From Ypsolopha sequella (lineage: Eukaryota; Arthropoda; Insecta; Lepidoptera; Ypsolophidae): a DNA stretch of 64,000 nucleotides. The stretch lies in contig OW204012.1 of the NCBI GenBank assembly GCA_934047225.1, positions 12,152,001-12,216,000 of the forward strand. The letters run 5' to 3'. Below the pieces are notes generated by a model. It was not told the origin of the DNA. It ran no database searches and saw only the letters and a list, made by a program, of their open reading frames with translations. Both the position numbers and the translations under genes were made by a program. Position 1 is the stretch's first letter. The number at the start of each line of letters is the position of its first letter. Shown one piece after another: positions 43,980 through 58,900 of the stretch.

Positions 43980-46900
43980 CTAAATAAAAGAAAAATATTT
44001 AAGGCGCTCTTATCCCAAAAGAGTGACTCTCTGTCTTTTTCTTTACGTGAAAAGAGTAAAGAAAATAACCATACTTTTGTACTTTTTCGTTGTTTTTATC
44101 GGTTTTTAAATTGTTTAAAAATAAGGGATATGTTTATTAAAACCCACTTACGTGGTAGACCTAGAAAATTTAAAGAGCAATATTACCAGATATGTTTCGT
44201 TAATAAAATAGTGGAATTATGGAAATGACATGATTTGAAAGGTCTTATTACATGCTGTGTTCGTGAATTATTTCTATCAAGCAAAGTTTATCTGATCGTG
44301 TAACACATTCGTGGAAGACCTAGATAAAGGTTCGAACTATATTGCGTATTTTTTTTTTTGGAAGTTTTAGACGATATTTGAAAGTTCTATTTGACTTTGA
44401 AATTACTAATTTTGGGATAAAAGCGCCTTAATATGTAAATTTAAGGCACAGGTGTCACATGGTCAAATAATGTACTTCGTGATGGTCGACAACAGGAGGC
44501 TCCATGTCAATGTGGTATAATAATATTGATGTGGGTAGGCGTGGGTATTTGGGCAAGAAGAATAATGCCCGTTTTCACTAACCTTAGTTGATGCCTAAAT
44601 CGGATGCCTAAATATTTAGGAACTCTTATTTCTATTACCTTAAGAACTCTTGAATATTTAGGCATCCGATTTAGGTCTCACTTAAGGTTAGTGAAAACGG
44701 GCATAAAAGCCTCACTTGCCTTAACACACTAACTATTTAAATCAAATAAATCGAACTAAAATTATATGGAAGCATAAACTCGCTTCAAGATTGACTCCAC
44801 CATTTATGTGCCCAGGTGGGCAAGGCTTATATTTATGTGTATTACGTTGATCAGTCTTGCGATGCGCGGTACGCCGTCCGGACCAGTGAGCACAACAAAA
44901 TTATAACAAAATGCCGGGTTGCACCGTGAAATGGTGTATAAGCAACTCGAGCAAACACTGCAAGAGTCATGGCATCAGTTTTTAGGCGTAAGTATTCGAA
45001 ATTTTCATAAAATTAAAACCAAAAACTCTGAAAACGAAATAACCTTATAAACGGTTGACATATTACCACGTATAGTGCTTTTTATATTTTAATCTTCAAA
45101 ATTCAAATTCAAATAGTTTATTTTGTATATATTATACACTTTTTAAAGTCAAATTTAATCTTATAAAAATATACAGTAACATTAAATATATGTATTAAAA
45201 TAAATAATGTACTGTACATGAACTAAATTAAAGGTTTATTTAATTTATGTAGCAATATATATACGATTAAAATGATAGGTAAAATCTATAATTAAACAAA
45301 GTAACGTGCAATCAACCATCCAAACCCATACCGGAGACCCGGCCAGAGACCAAGAACAAGGTTCAATGATCACCAACCGAGCCCCCAGCACGAATCCAGG
45401 CTTGTATATGTTACCGGCCAAACCCGATTTTCGGACAAACTAGTTTTTCCTAGGCCAAACCAGTTCATCCTTTATGCGATAGGATAAACCGGTACAGACT
45501 TGGCTCAACTGGTCTATCCTATGGCAGATAGGAGAAACTAGTTTTACCTAGGCGGAACTGGTTGAGCAAAGTTTCCTTTAGTTTCTGTGAAGTAGAAGTT
45601 CAAAACTTTTTAAATCTATGACATGACATGATCTTGCTAAGTTTTTTGCCCTTCTTCTTACCAAGACTAATCGAAAGGGCGAAGGTAGGCATGTATTTAT
45701 ATACCTATAATGTAACCTATTAGTATGTAGTATATAGGATGTTTGATCGGCCGCCTGGATTCGTGCTGGGGGCTTGGTTAGTGATCATTGAACCTTGTTT
45801 CTGGTCCCTGGCCGGGTCTCCGGTATGGGTTCGGGCAGTTGATTGGATTTCACCTTGTATAATATAAATTATTACCTATCATTTTAATCTTATATTATAC
45901 ATATTATATATATATATATTATTGCTACATAAATTAAATAAACCTTTAATTTAGTTCATGTACATTTATTATTTTATTACGTATATTTTTATGAGATTAA
46001 GTTTGAAGTGTAAAAAGTGTATTATGTATACCTATTTTGCAAAATTAACTATTTGAAATTTGAAATTAGGAAATTTGGTATTATATTTTAAACGCGGGTG
46101 GAGCCGCGGGCACGTCTAGTACCTTGAAAAAAATACACTTACCGTATTAGCTCCTGAATTACAAATGAATATAAAGTTTTGAATAAACAGAAGAATTGTC
46201 CAGAAACTCAACCTGCAGCCTTCTACATTTGTTGCCATCTTGTGCCATTGCGGGCCATCTCCAACATGATTCATGATGGAAGCTTGAACCAGAACAGCAA
46301 AACATAGCACTGGATACATGCGTACTAATCGATTAAGAAAGTGCAAGTGCAAGTTTCTTGAAAATGGGCCTGAAACAAAAGAAGATGCCAAAGGTGAATT
46401 CCGTGGTCATAATACTAATCGAATGGGGGGATTTAGGCATAATATATATTTACTTTATGTATTGCATTATATTTACCTATAATTATAATATTATTTATTA
46501 TTATATTTTTTATTTTATTCAAGTGTATCATTTTATTAAATTTAAGTAAACCTAAGCTTTATTTTTTTTATTAAGTGGTACGTCAGTGATGTAATATAAT
46601 ATAATATATTTATTTATGTAATGTAAGTATACGTCAGATAATGTTTATTAATATAAAATAAAAATATATAAATAAATAATATATGAATTTGTAGATATAT
46701 TAATAATTTGCAATATTCCGCTAAACACTCTTACCATGCTATTCAAAATGCAGACTCAAGCACCGCCCGCCCTCCCGCATAAAACATGCACAATCAAAGC
46801 AAATAGTACGAGTACAAAGTATGATGGACTTCGCAAAGTAACGCCTTTTTCAATAAATTTAAAATAATATATATCTAAACTGTATACAGGGTGACCCCGA

Positions 46901-49900
46901 TAATTTTTGGATGTATTTAAAGACATTTGTAGAAGATGTTTTTGACGAGAAAACAATTTAATTTAGTATTTAAAATAAAAGCATTTAAAATGTTACTTGA
47001 AAGCACAATATAATATGGTCATCCTAACCATTCCAGTATCTACGTTTCTTTCAGGTGACAATAATTTTTAAAGGATTTTGTGGAAACCTTGAAGTGGTTC
47101 TAGCCAGAGCTGTCACATGGACCAAATATAAGCCCTAAGTTGGTCCGTTCAAATAGGACTCGGACCTGGTCCGATGGACTTTTATGGTGAGCCCTAAACT
47201 CCAGCGGACCGAACGGACTAGCCCTATTTCGGTAAAAAGCCGGTCCGGTCCGAGTTGGTCCGAAACAGTCCGTTAGATTACTTCAATAGAGTTATGCAAT
47301 AAATGCTGTGCTACAATTTGATAAATAGTCGAAAAAATGTCGTGTATTTTATTGAATAATATTGAAATACCTGAAAACTTCGATTAAGAGGATGGCATAC
47401 CCTAGCAACTTTTTTTTAATTTCCGTCCAGCACAATAAGTCTAATGGCAAAGACCTTATTTGCTTTTCATTGAAGCGATTATATGTTGGAAAAAAAATTG
47501 TTTTGGCCATATCTTCGGAACGGAAGGTGGTACATCCCTAGGGGTCGGACTATAGGGTGCCAAAAAAGTTTTTTTTTTTTCAAAACTTTAACCGCCCGTA
47601 TCTCCTAGACGGCTTGAGTTAGACCCATGTTGATGGGTGTCTAAGAAAAGGTCTCGCCGAGATCTAGCCCCCCACAGTGTCAAAACTTTAACGGCCCGTA
47701 TCTCCCAAACGGCTGAAGCTAGACCCATGTTCATGGTACTCTAAGAAAAGGGCTCGACGAGCTCTAAATGAAAATGAAAAAAAAAAATCGAAAAAAAAAA
47801 TATATTTTTGCCAAAACTTTGATCAGCTATATCTCCCGAACCGTAAGTCCTAGCGAGTTGCGGTTTCGACTTTAGTGATCGGTTTGCCGAGGGCTTTCTG
47901 ACCGCATAAAAAAATTTTACATTTGACAGGTCTTGACATTTTTTTGACAGGTCCAAAAAAGTGCTCCGATTCGCTTGAAACTCGGTATCAAGGGGCAAGT
48001 AGGGTCGGTGATTACGAATTTAATGTTAAATTTGACACTTTTTGACAACCGACAAGGATTTTGACACTTTTTTGAAAAAAATTTGATCGGACTCGGCCTC
48101 GCTGGCGCGTTCTCCGTCCTCACATGCTCGTTTTTCGGCCTCGCTAGAAAGACACTTGAAGGCTCGGCCTTCGGCCTCACCATTAGATCCGAAGAAATGT
48201 CCGATCAAATTTTTTTCAAAAAAGTGTCAAAATCCTTGTCGGTTGTCAAAAAGTGTCAAATTTGACAATGAATTCGTAATCACCGACCCCATTTGCCCCT
48301 TAATACCGAGTTTCAAGCGAATCGGAGCACTTTTTTGGACCTGTCAAAAAAATGTCAAAACCTGTCAAATGTCAATTTTTTTTTGCGGTCGGGAAGCCCT
48401 CGGCAAACCGATCACTAAAGTTGAAACCGCAACTCGCTAGGACTTACGGTTCGGGAGATATAGCCGATCAAAGTTTTGGCAAAAATATTTTTTTTTTCCG
48501 TTTTTTTTTTTTTCATTTTCAGTTAGAGCTCGTCGAGCCCTTTTCTTAGAGTACCATGAACATGGGTCTAGCTTCAGCCGTTTGGGAGATACGGGCCGTT
48601 AAAGTTTTGACACTGTGGGGGGCTAGATCTCGGCGAGACCTTTTCTTAGACACCCATCAACATGGGTCTAACTCAAGCCGTCTAGGAGATACGGGTGGTT
48701 AAAGTTTTGACAATAAAAAAATTAAAAAAAAACTTTTTTGGCACCCTATGGTCCGACCCCTAGGGATGTACCACCTTCCGTTCCGAAGATATGGCCAAAA
48801 CCATTTTTTTTTCGGTACATCCCATGAAAAAAAAAAAGGCAATTTTTCCCATCCCTAGTGATCGAGGACATCCCTAGGAACTGCGCACGCTCGCGCTTCG
48901 CGCTCGCGTACTTGTTCCGGCGAACTTCGCCCGCTCGCGCTTCGCGCTCGCGGGCTCGTTCTGTCAAAAGTGTCAATCTTTCCCATCCCTAGTACCCAGG
49001 TACATCACTACGAACTTCGCTCGCTCGCTCGTTCGTGCTCGTTCATAGGCTCGCCCTTCGGGCTCGCCTACTCACTCGAAAAATTTTTCGAAACTCCCAT
49101 ACAACGACACGTCTCACTAAAATGTCAAAAAACCATGTCAAATGTCAAGGTTTTTCCCCACTCAGTATTAGACAACTGACATTGTTTTCATACATTACTA
49201 CCATGTCAAAAGACTCCTTCAAACTAAACAACCATGTCAGTCAGTCAGTCAGTGAGTTACCGTTTTGTAGCTTTATATATACTCAAAAAATTAAGTATGG
49301 ACAATATGAAGAAAATATGAATGAATACAAACCTGCAAAACATATATTTCGATTCTTAGACGTCAACTCCTCATCACATCCTTCGAATAACATTATTTTG
49401 TCATGCTATACTTGCATAAAACCATCCATAATCATTTCGTTACACACAACGGACCAGCAACGGACCAACGGACTGAACGGACTAACCCGAAGCCCGAAAA
49501 AGTCCGATCGGTCCGTGGTCCGCGGACTCGCTCACGGTTGAAAAAGTCCTATTTGATGATTTAGGACTTTTTATACGTTTTCGGTCTTTTACGGACTTTT
49601 TATTTGGTCCATATGACAGCTCTGGTTCTAGCTCTTAAACCAGATAATGAAAATTGAAATAAGTACTTATCATGATCACTTGAAATTTTGCACATAGATA
49701 CCTAATACAGTTTATGCATCCACTGAGAAACGATTTTTGGAAATTTGACCCCTAAAAGGGTAAAATAGGGGAAGAAATTTTACGAAAGTCCGTCAGTTTC
49801 AAAGATAGGATCTTCAAATTTTGTATTTAGGCTGACAATTAAAATTAATTTATAAATGTCTCAGTGTTTATGGTTATTCCACCCCCTAAGGGCTTGGTTG

Positions 49901-52900
49901 GCTGCTAAAGTTTCATCTTTTTATTTCCAGTAAACCTATATACGTCACTAATATTGCAAGTATTAGGAGTGTATTTACTTTCGTAAGTACTTTCAAACTC
50001 AAATAAATGAAAAGGTCAATCAATATATATAAAATGAGAAGTACTGACTCACAAACCCTTGCACAGAGAAAGTTGAAATTTTACTATAGGTCAATGACCG
50101 TTTCCATGAAGATCGCAATATGTATTTCACATCTAAACTTCATAGAAATACGGTGTTATTTTGGCTGTATGAAGACGGGTGAATCTATGTGTGCGCCGCG
50201 TATGTTTAAAATTATATTTGTAAAATTGGTGTCAAGCATGGGGATGGCGTGACACAAATTTTATTCCATGTTGATAATGTTTGAAAAATATACATGGCGG
50301 CGTTAATATTCTAACTCAATATGTGACACTCTTTATAACCTGCAATGGACAACGTATTGTCTAATTTCAACGCTACTCGCTACAACGCTAAATATTTCAT
50401 GGTAAGGTTGAAATTTTATTTACCGTAAGGCTTATTCTGTAAATATCACAGTAAATACATGTTTAAAGTACTTACGAGTGAAATGCAATTCCTTTGGATG
50501 TTTTATTTGCGTCATTCCAAGAGTTAGAACGATTTACCACGCTGCAATACATCTTTTTTACAATATGTTTGTTCTAACGCGTTCGGTTGAGAAATGAGTG
50601 GCCCGCGGGTTATGCCCTGACGTATTGATCACAGCGGTGCGTCGCAGTCACGGCTTTCTGTGGTGTCAAGCCATCCCCGTGGTCTTGACTATTCATGACG
50701 GTACTTAATATAGGTACATTTACATCAAATTTATTACTTTATTTAATTAATTACTCATCTTTCTTCACCCTCACAACACGCATATACTTTCACAATTACA
50801 CACTACACTTACACACACACTTTTTTCTCATACAATAACATCACATTCAAACAGAAGTCAAGACTTTTTCATGGCATATTTGCATGTTATTAGAAAGAAA
50901 GAAAGAAAGAAAGAAAGACATTTATTCGGTGAAGAGTGAAAAACACAAGACAGTTACACAGATAATTATACATTAACGCTTATAACTAACATGAAGACAC
51001 AAAAAAAAAAGAAAATTACAAATAAGAGCATATATATACATTATCGTGCATTCATCTCCACCGAAAAGGCCGCAACTCAGCATGTTGCTGTGCCGAGATA
51101 ATACATATTCATAGAAATATATATACCCCGACACAGAGCTGGTATTCTGTTACGGCCAGTGCGAGTGACTTGCGGTAGCAAATGTACAGTTTCTTGCCAC
51201 TAATAAAGTATATACAAGTATCTCTATACAGCTTCTAATGTTAATAACATAACAATGACAACCTACTTATCAATATACAAAACTATATACACAAAAAGTA
51301 TAACTATAACTTTTTTTTAAATTAAAAATAATGCGCAAACATTTTGTTGAAGGAAATTCCAAAAAAACATAATAGCATGAGAGCACACTGGGATTAATAT
51401 ACAACATGAAAAAGTGAAAACAAGTTAATTTGACTACAGGTAGAATAAGGACTGATTCCTTTGCCCATCTAGCAGATATTTTTTGTATTTGAATTTGAAC
51501 GTGGTAACTAATTTCAGATCACGTAACGGTGGAGGAAGGTTGTTCCAACATTTCGTGGCTGCATACCTAAAGCTGCCACGAAATGCAGTAGTACGATGTC
51601 GATGCATGGACAAAAGATACGATGATGCTCTTGTATTGTATCGAAACTGATCACGGGACCATTTCAATTTGTCCTTTAGATAATCAGGTGATCCAATTTT
51701 GATCACACCAAACAACAATGTAGCCAGGTGGAGATGTCTACGTGCTTCGAGTTTTAATAGGTTTGATGCATTCAGATAGGGAGTTACGTGCGTCCGAGGT
51801 GGAATCGGGAAGCAGAATCTCGCGCAAGCGTTTTGAACTCTTTGAAGCAGCTTAATCGTTCTAACTAGCAAACAAGGACCATAGACTGTATCGGCATAGT
51901 TGAGCCTTGAGAGAATAAGGGATTCGCAGAGTTGGATGCGTAGATCTACACTAAGGTAATCACGAATCTTGTAGAGGATTTTCAGTCTATAAAAGCAATT
52001 TCTCACAGAAGCTAAGACGTGATTCTCAAAGCGCAGATTACCATCCATAAGCAGCCCTAAATTGCGTGCTTCATCTACTCGGTCTATGCTTTCTCCATTA
52101 ATTGAGATATAAGGTGCCAAATTTACGATCTTCTCAATTTGTTTAACGGAGCCTAAAACCAAAAATTTTGATTTACTGGGGTTAAGGACCAGTGTATTTT
52201 TATGCGACCAACCAGCTATGCGGTTAAGATCAGCAACGATTTTTATAACAGATTCTTGAGTCGCTCGTGGATGAAACGATAAGTATAGTTGTAAGTCATC
52301 TGCGTACATGTGATATTTGCAGTGTTGAATCTCTTTGATAATGTCAGCGCTGTATAAAATAAAAAGAATGGGGCCCAAAATAGAGCCCTGAGGCACTCCT
52401 CTGGACACTGGTCGAGGTGACGAACATTTACTTGCACCAGATACATTACTCTTGATTTCTACAATTTGAGAGCGACCATCAAGATAGCTATTGAACCATT
52501 TAACTGAGCCATTGTCAAAGCCATAATAAATAAGTTTCGATAAAAGAAGAGCGGGGTTAATGGAGTCGAAAGCACGGGAAAAATCGAGAAGAGTCAAAAT
52601 AGTACCCTTGCCTATATCCTGAGCCTTAAGGATATTGTCAACAACGTCTTAAAGTGCAGTGGCGGTACTGCGTTGTTTACGGAAGCCCGACTGCAAGGGG
52701 GGTAGTATCTTGTTTGATTCAAGGTAGCATATGGTCTGTTGACAAATTATCTTTTCAAGAATTTTCGAGAAACAAGGAAGTAGACTGATAGGGCGTAAAT
52801 CTTTCACATTAGTAGGATTGTGGTTTTTAGGTAGGGGACGAACTAGAGCCACTTTCCACACATCGGGAAATGTAGACGTTTTTATAGATTGATTAATGAT

Positions 52901-55900
52901 GTAGGTCAAGATGTCTAGCGTACGTGGTAATGTTAGAAGAATCATCTTGAGAGCGATACGATCGACTCCTAACGCATTTGATTTTAAGCGATTGGTGATT
53001 TTCCTACTAAGTCTGCTGTAACAGTTTCGATACTGAAGGTTGAGGTCCCAAACCTGTGAAGTTCAAAATATGTAAGCAAAGATATATCAACCTGTTGTTC
53101 ACCAGGGATGTGGAGAAAATGACGATTCAAGTCATCCGGATCATGAAAATGCGAAGGAAGGTCTTTGCTTTCATGATTACGTAAGACTGAGGATTTAAGA
53201 TTTTTCCAAAGTTTTGCTCCGTCATTACAGTGAGTATTAATGTTGTTTTCAAAAAATGCTTTTTTCTCATTGTGAATTGCGACGTTAACCAGATTTTTTA
53301 ATTCTTTATAATACTTTTTATGGCCTTCTGATTTGCTTAAGTGAAACCGCTTATGTGCTTCATCTCGTAAATGCATCATGAATTTGACATTATCAGTTAT
53401 CCATGGATAGCTGCGCTCTTTGATTAAGATAGTCTTTTCAGGCGCATGTAGGTCAAAAAGATTGATCATGTAAGTATTGAAGACTCCAATCATGTCATTT
53501 ACATTGTTTTGGGTTTTAATGTAATCCCAGTCTATTGAGTTGAGGTCTTTTTCAAACAGCTCAGGGATGATGTCATTGAGAGGCCTGAACGTGACCCATT
53601 GGGGAGTAGGTTTAGGCTTTTTAAAGTTAAATTCAGTTACAATAAAAGCATGTTTACCCAGAGCTGGAACGAAATCTACAGTTAAGGAACGTGCCACGGC
53701 GTCTGTGCAAACTAAGTCAATCAGGGTCGCGCTGGTGTCGGTAAAGTGAGTCGGTTCGGTTACTAATTGTTTCAAATTAACAGAATGTATGAAACTGTCA
53801 TATACCTTGATATCAGGATCACTGGAATCAAGAAGGTTTATATTGAAATCACCCAGTAAAATAACATTTTGATATCTGGAAAAATATGTTATGGAGTCAG
53901 TCATAGCGTCGAAGAAGGAGGTAGCGTCAATCCAATTTGGCCGATAGGCTGTCCCGATAATGACCTTAGTAGAATTAACATTCAAGCTCAACCAAATTTG
54001 TTCTACCGGATTAGCGTCGGGGTGGGCACAGAGCCTAGCATTAATACCGCGTTTTATGTAAAAACCAACACCACCTCCCCTCTTGCGCTTTCCTTTCGGT
54101 CGCGGAACATGCCGCAGTTGGTATCCCGGCACCACTGGTGCCTTTCCATCCTCACCATCATTGAGCCAGGTTTCATTAATAGCTACTATGTCCGGTTCAT
54201 AACGTTCCACAATAGCTACAAATTCATCGTGGCCGGTGCCTAGCGAACCCGCATTCCATGAACAAACAGTTAAATGTTTTTTATTTTTCTCTATAAGTCA
54301 GATCTAAAAGAATAAGAAATAAAAATAAGGCTAGTATCAACAAAATATGAAATGCGTAGTTCGTAGGGTATGGCATAATCTTTTTTAATTTTAACAATCT
54401 GAATATTGGACGATAATGTATTTTACAATGAAAGAAATTATAGCTATAGTTTGTGCAGAACTTTAGAGTTGTAGTGTGAGACGTAAAAAAAAATATTGAA
54501 CATTTTAATATAATTTTGACTGCTTAAAATTCTGTCAAAGACACATAGTGTATTGACCCCAACAAGGTCATGACAAAGTTGCAAAACAATCAGTGTTAGT
54601 AAAATATATAAGAAATTAGTATCACAGCACACATATACGAGGTTGATTGTAAAAGTTCTAAATATAAACATGATATTAGTTATAGTAATGTATAATATTG
54701 TAGTGCACATGTGACAATTCAAACCAGTAATACGAGGATTAATATGCAACAACCACACAGCCGGGCACCGGTTACGCAAGAGTCGCATTATCAACAATAT
54801 GAAAAGCGGCATCAAGGTCCCTATCTGTGCGAATTTGGTGCGCCGGAGACCCCTCGTTCTGCCGAACAAAGACCCGTCCGTCGCGAGTCCAGGCGAACCG
54901 CCAGTTGTATTTACGTCGGAGTTCACGCGCTCTGCCAAATAATAAGCGGTTCGCTTTGGAGAGGCGTTCGTTGACGTGAAACGGCTGAGGCTGATGTGGT
55001 GGAAGACCCAAGTCTGTGGATGTTGCCCCTCGCCGCACCCGGGCGCTCTTAAGGAGGTCGTCACGTAGCACGCGGCGAGTGAGGCGCACTACAAGCGGTC
55101 GCGGCCGCGTTGGGGCCGACTCGCCCACTGCCGGGCGGCGGCGGGCTCCCGCGCGGGTCACGCTCACCACATCGCGCTCCTCCAGCTGCACTCCCAACTT
55201 GGTTGCGATGGCAAGAACTATGTGGCCCGAGAGTTCGCTGTCGAATTCCGGGATTCCGGTAATCTCGACGTCGTTCGAGAGTGAGGCTTGATCGCGTTCG
55301 TTGAGATCGCTCTGGAGTTGCGCAATGGTGTTCTGCAGAGAGGTGACATCAGCCTCTAGTATGGCTGTGATGGATTGCTTGATGGACAGCAACTCCGCGC
55401 GCAGGCTATTGTTTTCCCTCTGAAGTGCTGACAGCTTATTGTTCATATTAAATATCTCCTGCTTGAACTCATCTTGAAGTTGGGTAATTGTGACCTTCAT
55501 TTTGATAAACTGTGCCTCTAGCATTAAATACATTTCTTTTTTCTTTTTTCTTGTGTTTTATATAAGATAGACTATATATAGTAATATTGTCATCAAATTA
55601 AACTAATAGATAGGTATAATAAAATCAAAGTATCCCAAATGCAGTAAGCCGCTTTTGGTAACTGTCACTCTCGAGACGGCCTTTTAGGTCAGTGTTGGTG
55701 ATAGGGACTGTCTTTGTCTAGATTGTTTTAGGATACAATTAGCACATATTTATATTTGGGAAAACATATTGCATGCTGTTGTTTTTATTGGATAAGTGCT
55801 TCTGTATGTTTTTTTTTTGATTCAATAAATAATTTTTGTATTTTTGTATTTGTAAATAATACACGATAAATAACATGGATTCTTACAAATGTTTGTCCGA

Positions 55901-58900
55901 TGTTACAATATTACATTATTATATAACACCGCGATTCTGCGGTGTGATTGGCCCAATCACTATCATCACTACATAGTATAAAACAAAGTCGCTTCCCGCT
56001 CTCTGTCTGTCTGTCTAATAGAGTGATTCAAGAGGAATGTTTGTGTTCACGCCACAGCGTGACGGATCCGCACGCGCATGCGCAGAACTAATTTCGCAAC
56101 ACAGCGTCGCGCCGAAGCGCGCGCCGGCGCCAGTGCTCGCTCTCTTCCGCGCGGGACGTCTCCCAAAACACACGTGTGCACACTCGCGCCGCCGACACAA
56201 CAAATATCGCGTACCTACCAGTGTTGTGTTCACATTATATACCAGTGTTGTGTTCACATTACTCCACGAACCAAGACACCCCTGTTCATTCCTGCCCAAG
56301 GCGCCAGCTCCATCAGCCCAACAAGGAGGGACGCCACGCGGCGCATTCATCCACAATCATCAGGAACAAAGGTTGGTTCGCCCACAATTCTCCCGTGTCA
56401 ATACTCAAATCCCATCAGCTCTGCATTCCTGTAACCTCGCGGTTACAGTTTGTGTGTATAATACATGCATAATATTTTAAAGAAACACTGATAGTTTTAG
56501 ACGTTTCTAATGTGATGTCGTAAAAAAACACATTTTTTTGCGTTTACATTGCAAACGCTGGCTGAACCCTACGAGATAGATCAAAATAATGTACAAAGTA
56601 TTGTACACCTTAAAAAAGTATACAAAAAAGTCCAGGATGATATATGTCTATCTCTTAGGGATAACCCACAATAACCATTTTTATCCTTTACATTTTACGA
56701 GAAATAATGGCTTATTTACGAAGCGATTTTAAGCAATACATCATTAATCCTTATCCAATTAAGTACCTTAAATACTGTAGTATATTTAGTATCAGCAATG
56801 CACCCGTACGAAGCCGGGGCGATTATAATATCGCTTAGATAACCAAAGAAACCTTCCCCTTCCGGGTCAAGTGCCATTTCTGTTAACAGCTGCCAAAAAC
56901 TGCTATAAGTTCCGAGAAATTGTACATTAAAGCCGATTCTGAAGGCTTTAATTTTGGTTTTAGTGCTGTCAAAACTTAAATGTCTCTAGAGTAATTCATT
57001 TCTAGCCCTAACAATTAAGGACTCTGTTCCAATGGAAAATATTTAGTTTTGACAGCATTAAGGATAAAATTAAAGCCTTCAGAATCAGCTTTAATATCAC
57101 CCGGTGTCGGCTAAATAAAGTTATCAGAAACAAACATCAAATGAACTCTTTCTATGAAATTTTAAATACCTGTAGGATGACGTTGGAACACAATACTCAC
57201 GTTTTTTATATTTGCACACAGTAGAATAGACGTTGAAAATTCCACCAAGTAGTAAGAAGGTGTCAACACCGTATAATGTAACGGGTACGAAAAAGTTCTC
57301 ATAAAAATCGTGCGACTTCTGAAAAAAGAAAAAAGTTTTTATTTATTGAAATAAAAAACTTGGGCATATTTCTTAGACTGGCTGTTCACAGTGATTGAAG
57401 GTTAAGGGGATAAAAAAATGGGGTTTTTTCGAATCCATTTACTCCACTATAACGTCGTCTACGTATTTCAGTTTTGGGAAAATGTTTATTGAGTATTTGA
57501 TTTAGATTCTCACTGAAGGAAAACGCGATTGGATGAAATTTTCTCGGTAGAATTTAATTCCGAAAAGACCTCTAAATTGTTTTATTTTTTCCTGTAACTC
57601 TGAAATCCTAACTAATTTCATTGTGAAATTGCATTCAAAATGTGGATATTATGTATTTGTAAAGTCTTCTTGAAAATCTTTTTGACAAAATACTTTAGTA
57701 CCTACATTTTATATCAATAAAAAACCGACTCTTTGCTACTTTTCCACGAATCTGTCCCACTAAGGGTTTTTTCGCATATGGAGTAACAGGGACACTATAG
57801 TAGTTTATGCTTCAAGGGCGAAAAGGAATAAATTACGAAGACGATTTAAAACACGAGCGTAGCGAGTGTTTTAAACGTAACCGATTAATTTATTGCTTTT
57901 ACGCCCGTGTATCATACTACGTTTTTCAATGCATAGTGTGAGGAAATGAAAACAAATATAATCTTGTGAACTTTAAATTATGATTGTCTCAAAAGGATTG
58001 TATCCAGAGCCGTTAAACAGTGGAAAAAAAAGTATAACATCTATGGTACACAGGAAAGGCTGCAGTTTAGCCAACCATTGCAAATAAATTGAAAAAATAA
58101 AAATAATAATAAAGCCCTAGGGCAAAATATTCGACTTTTTGTTCGGTTTTGATGCATAAAAAGTGGGCCTTTACGAGCACATGCATTGAAAAAACTTTTA
58201 CGTATCGCCTCATGACTCCAGTACACAATGGGCAATGATCGCCCACCAGAGGCCATCGCATTGGTTACCCTGGCGATCAATGGCCAGCAATAGCCTTTTG
58301 TAAGCAATGGTAAAACTAGCAGCCGCCGCAAAAAAAACCGGCCAAGTGCGAGTCGGACTTGTACACAAAGAGTTCCGTAACACCACACAATACGGGTACG
58401 GAACCCTAAAAACTTGGTAAATAATTCCACTTGCAGTTAGAGAGGCCCAACTTAACTTGACACTTACGATCTTCCTATCGGCTGGATTTAGTTCCAATTG
58501 GAACGGGTAGGATAAGTTGCTATAAATATAATATTTATGAGTAGTATGAGTAGACATACATATATACATGATATAAAAATAAAACACATTTAAATAAAAT
58601 TTTTGTGAGATATATTTCGGGCCATTCGGGCCCAGCATCTGTCCAATGCACTAAAAAGAAAAATATAACAAATAGGCAAAAACTAAATAAAAATTAAAAC
58701 ATTTACATTTAAGCTATTCCATCCATCCATCAGTCTAGTTCGTCCACTGCTAGACATAAGCCTTTCCAATACTTTGCCACTCCCGGCGGTCATCCTGGAA
58801 GAATTGCCCATACTCAAACACGCTGGGCAGGCGGGTTGGTGAGCGCGGTGCCGGAGTAATAATAATTACAATATCATACCGAAAAAATTGCTGAGTATTT

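Larger units (their letters stand above)
50898..55600 (-). mobile_element. Near-complete two-ORF LINE (CR1/Jockey-like)
   Basis: In minus sense: ORF1 (55533-54772), a ~470-bp gap, ORF2 (54297-51434), a 3' UTR and the end AATAAATGTCTTTCTTTCTT (CTTT)n at about 50925-50898. The 5' boundary near 55600 is an estimate. A truncated 3'-UTR copy is at 42397. Confidence 0.85.

Noticed and set aside
48026..48265. Minus- and plus-strand frames encoding nearly the same peptide
   Set aside because: They are the two arms of the palindrome read in opposite directions.
54711..55291. Plus-strand frames of 87-91 codons opposite LINE ORF1
   Set aside because: Antisense shadows of a GC-rich coding region.
56037..56480. 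Long overlapping frames (up to 147 codons) in several frames
   Set aside because: They fall in a GC-rich solo LTR.
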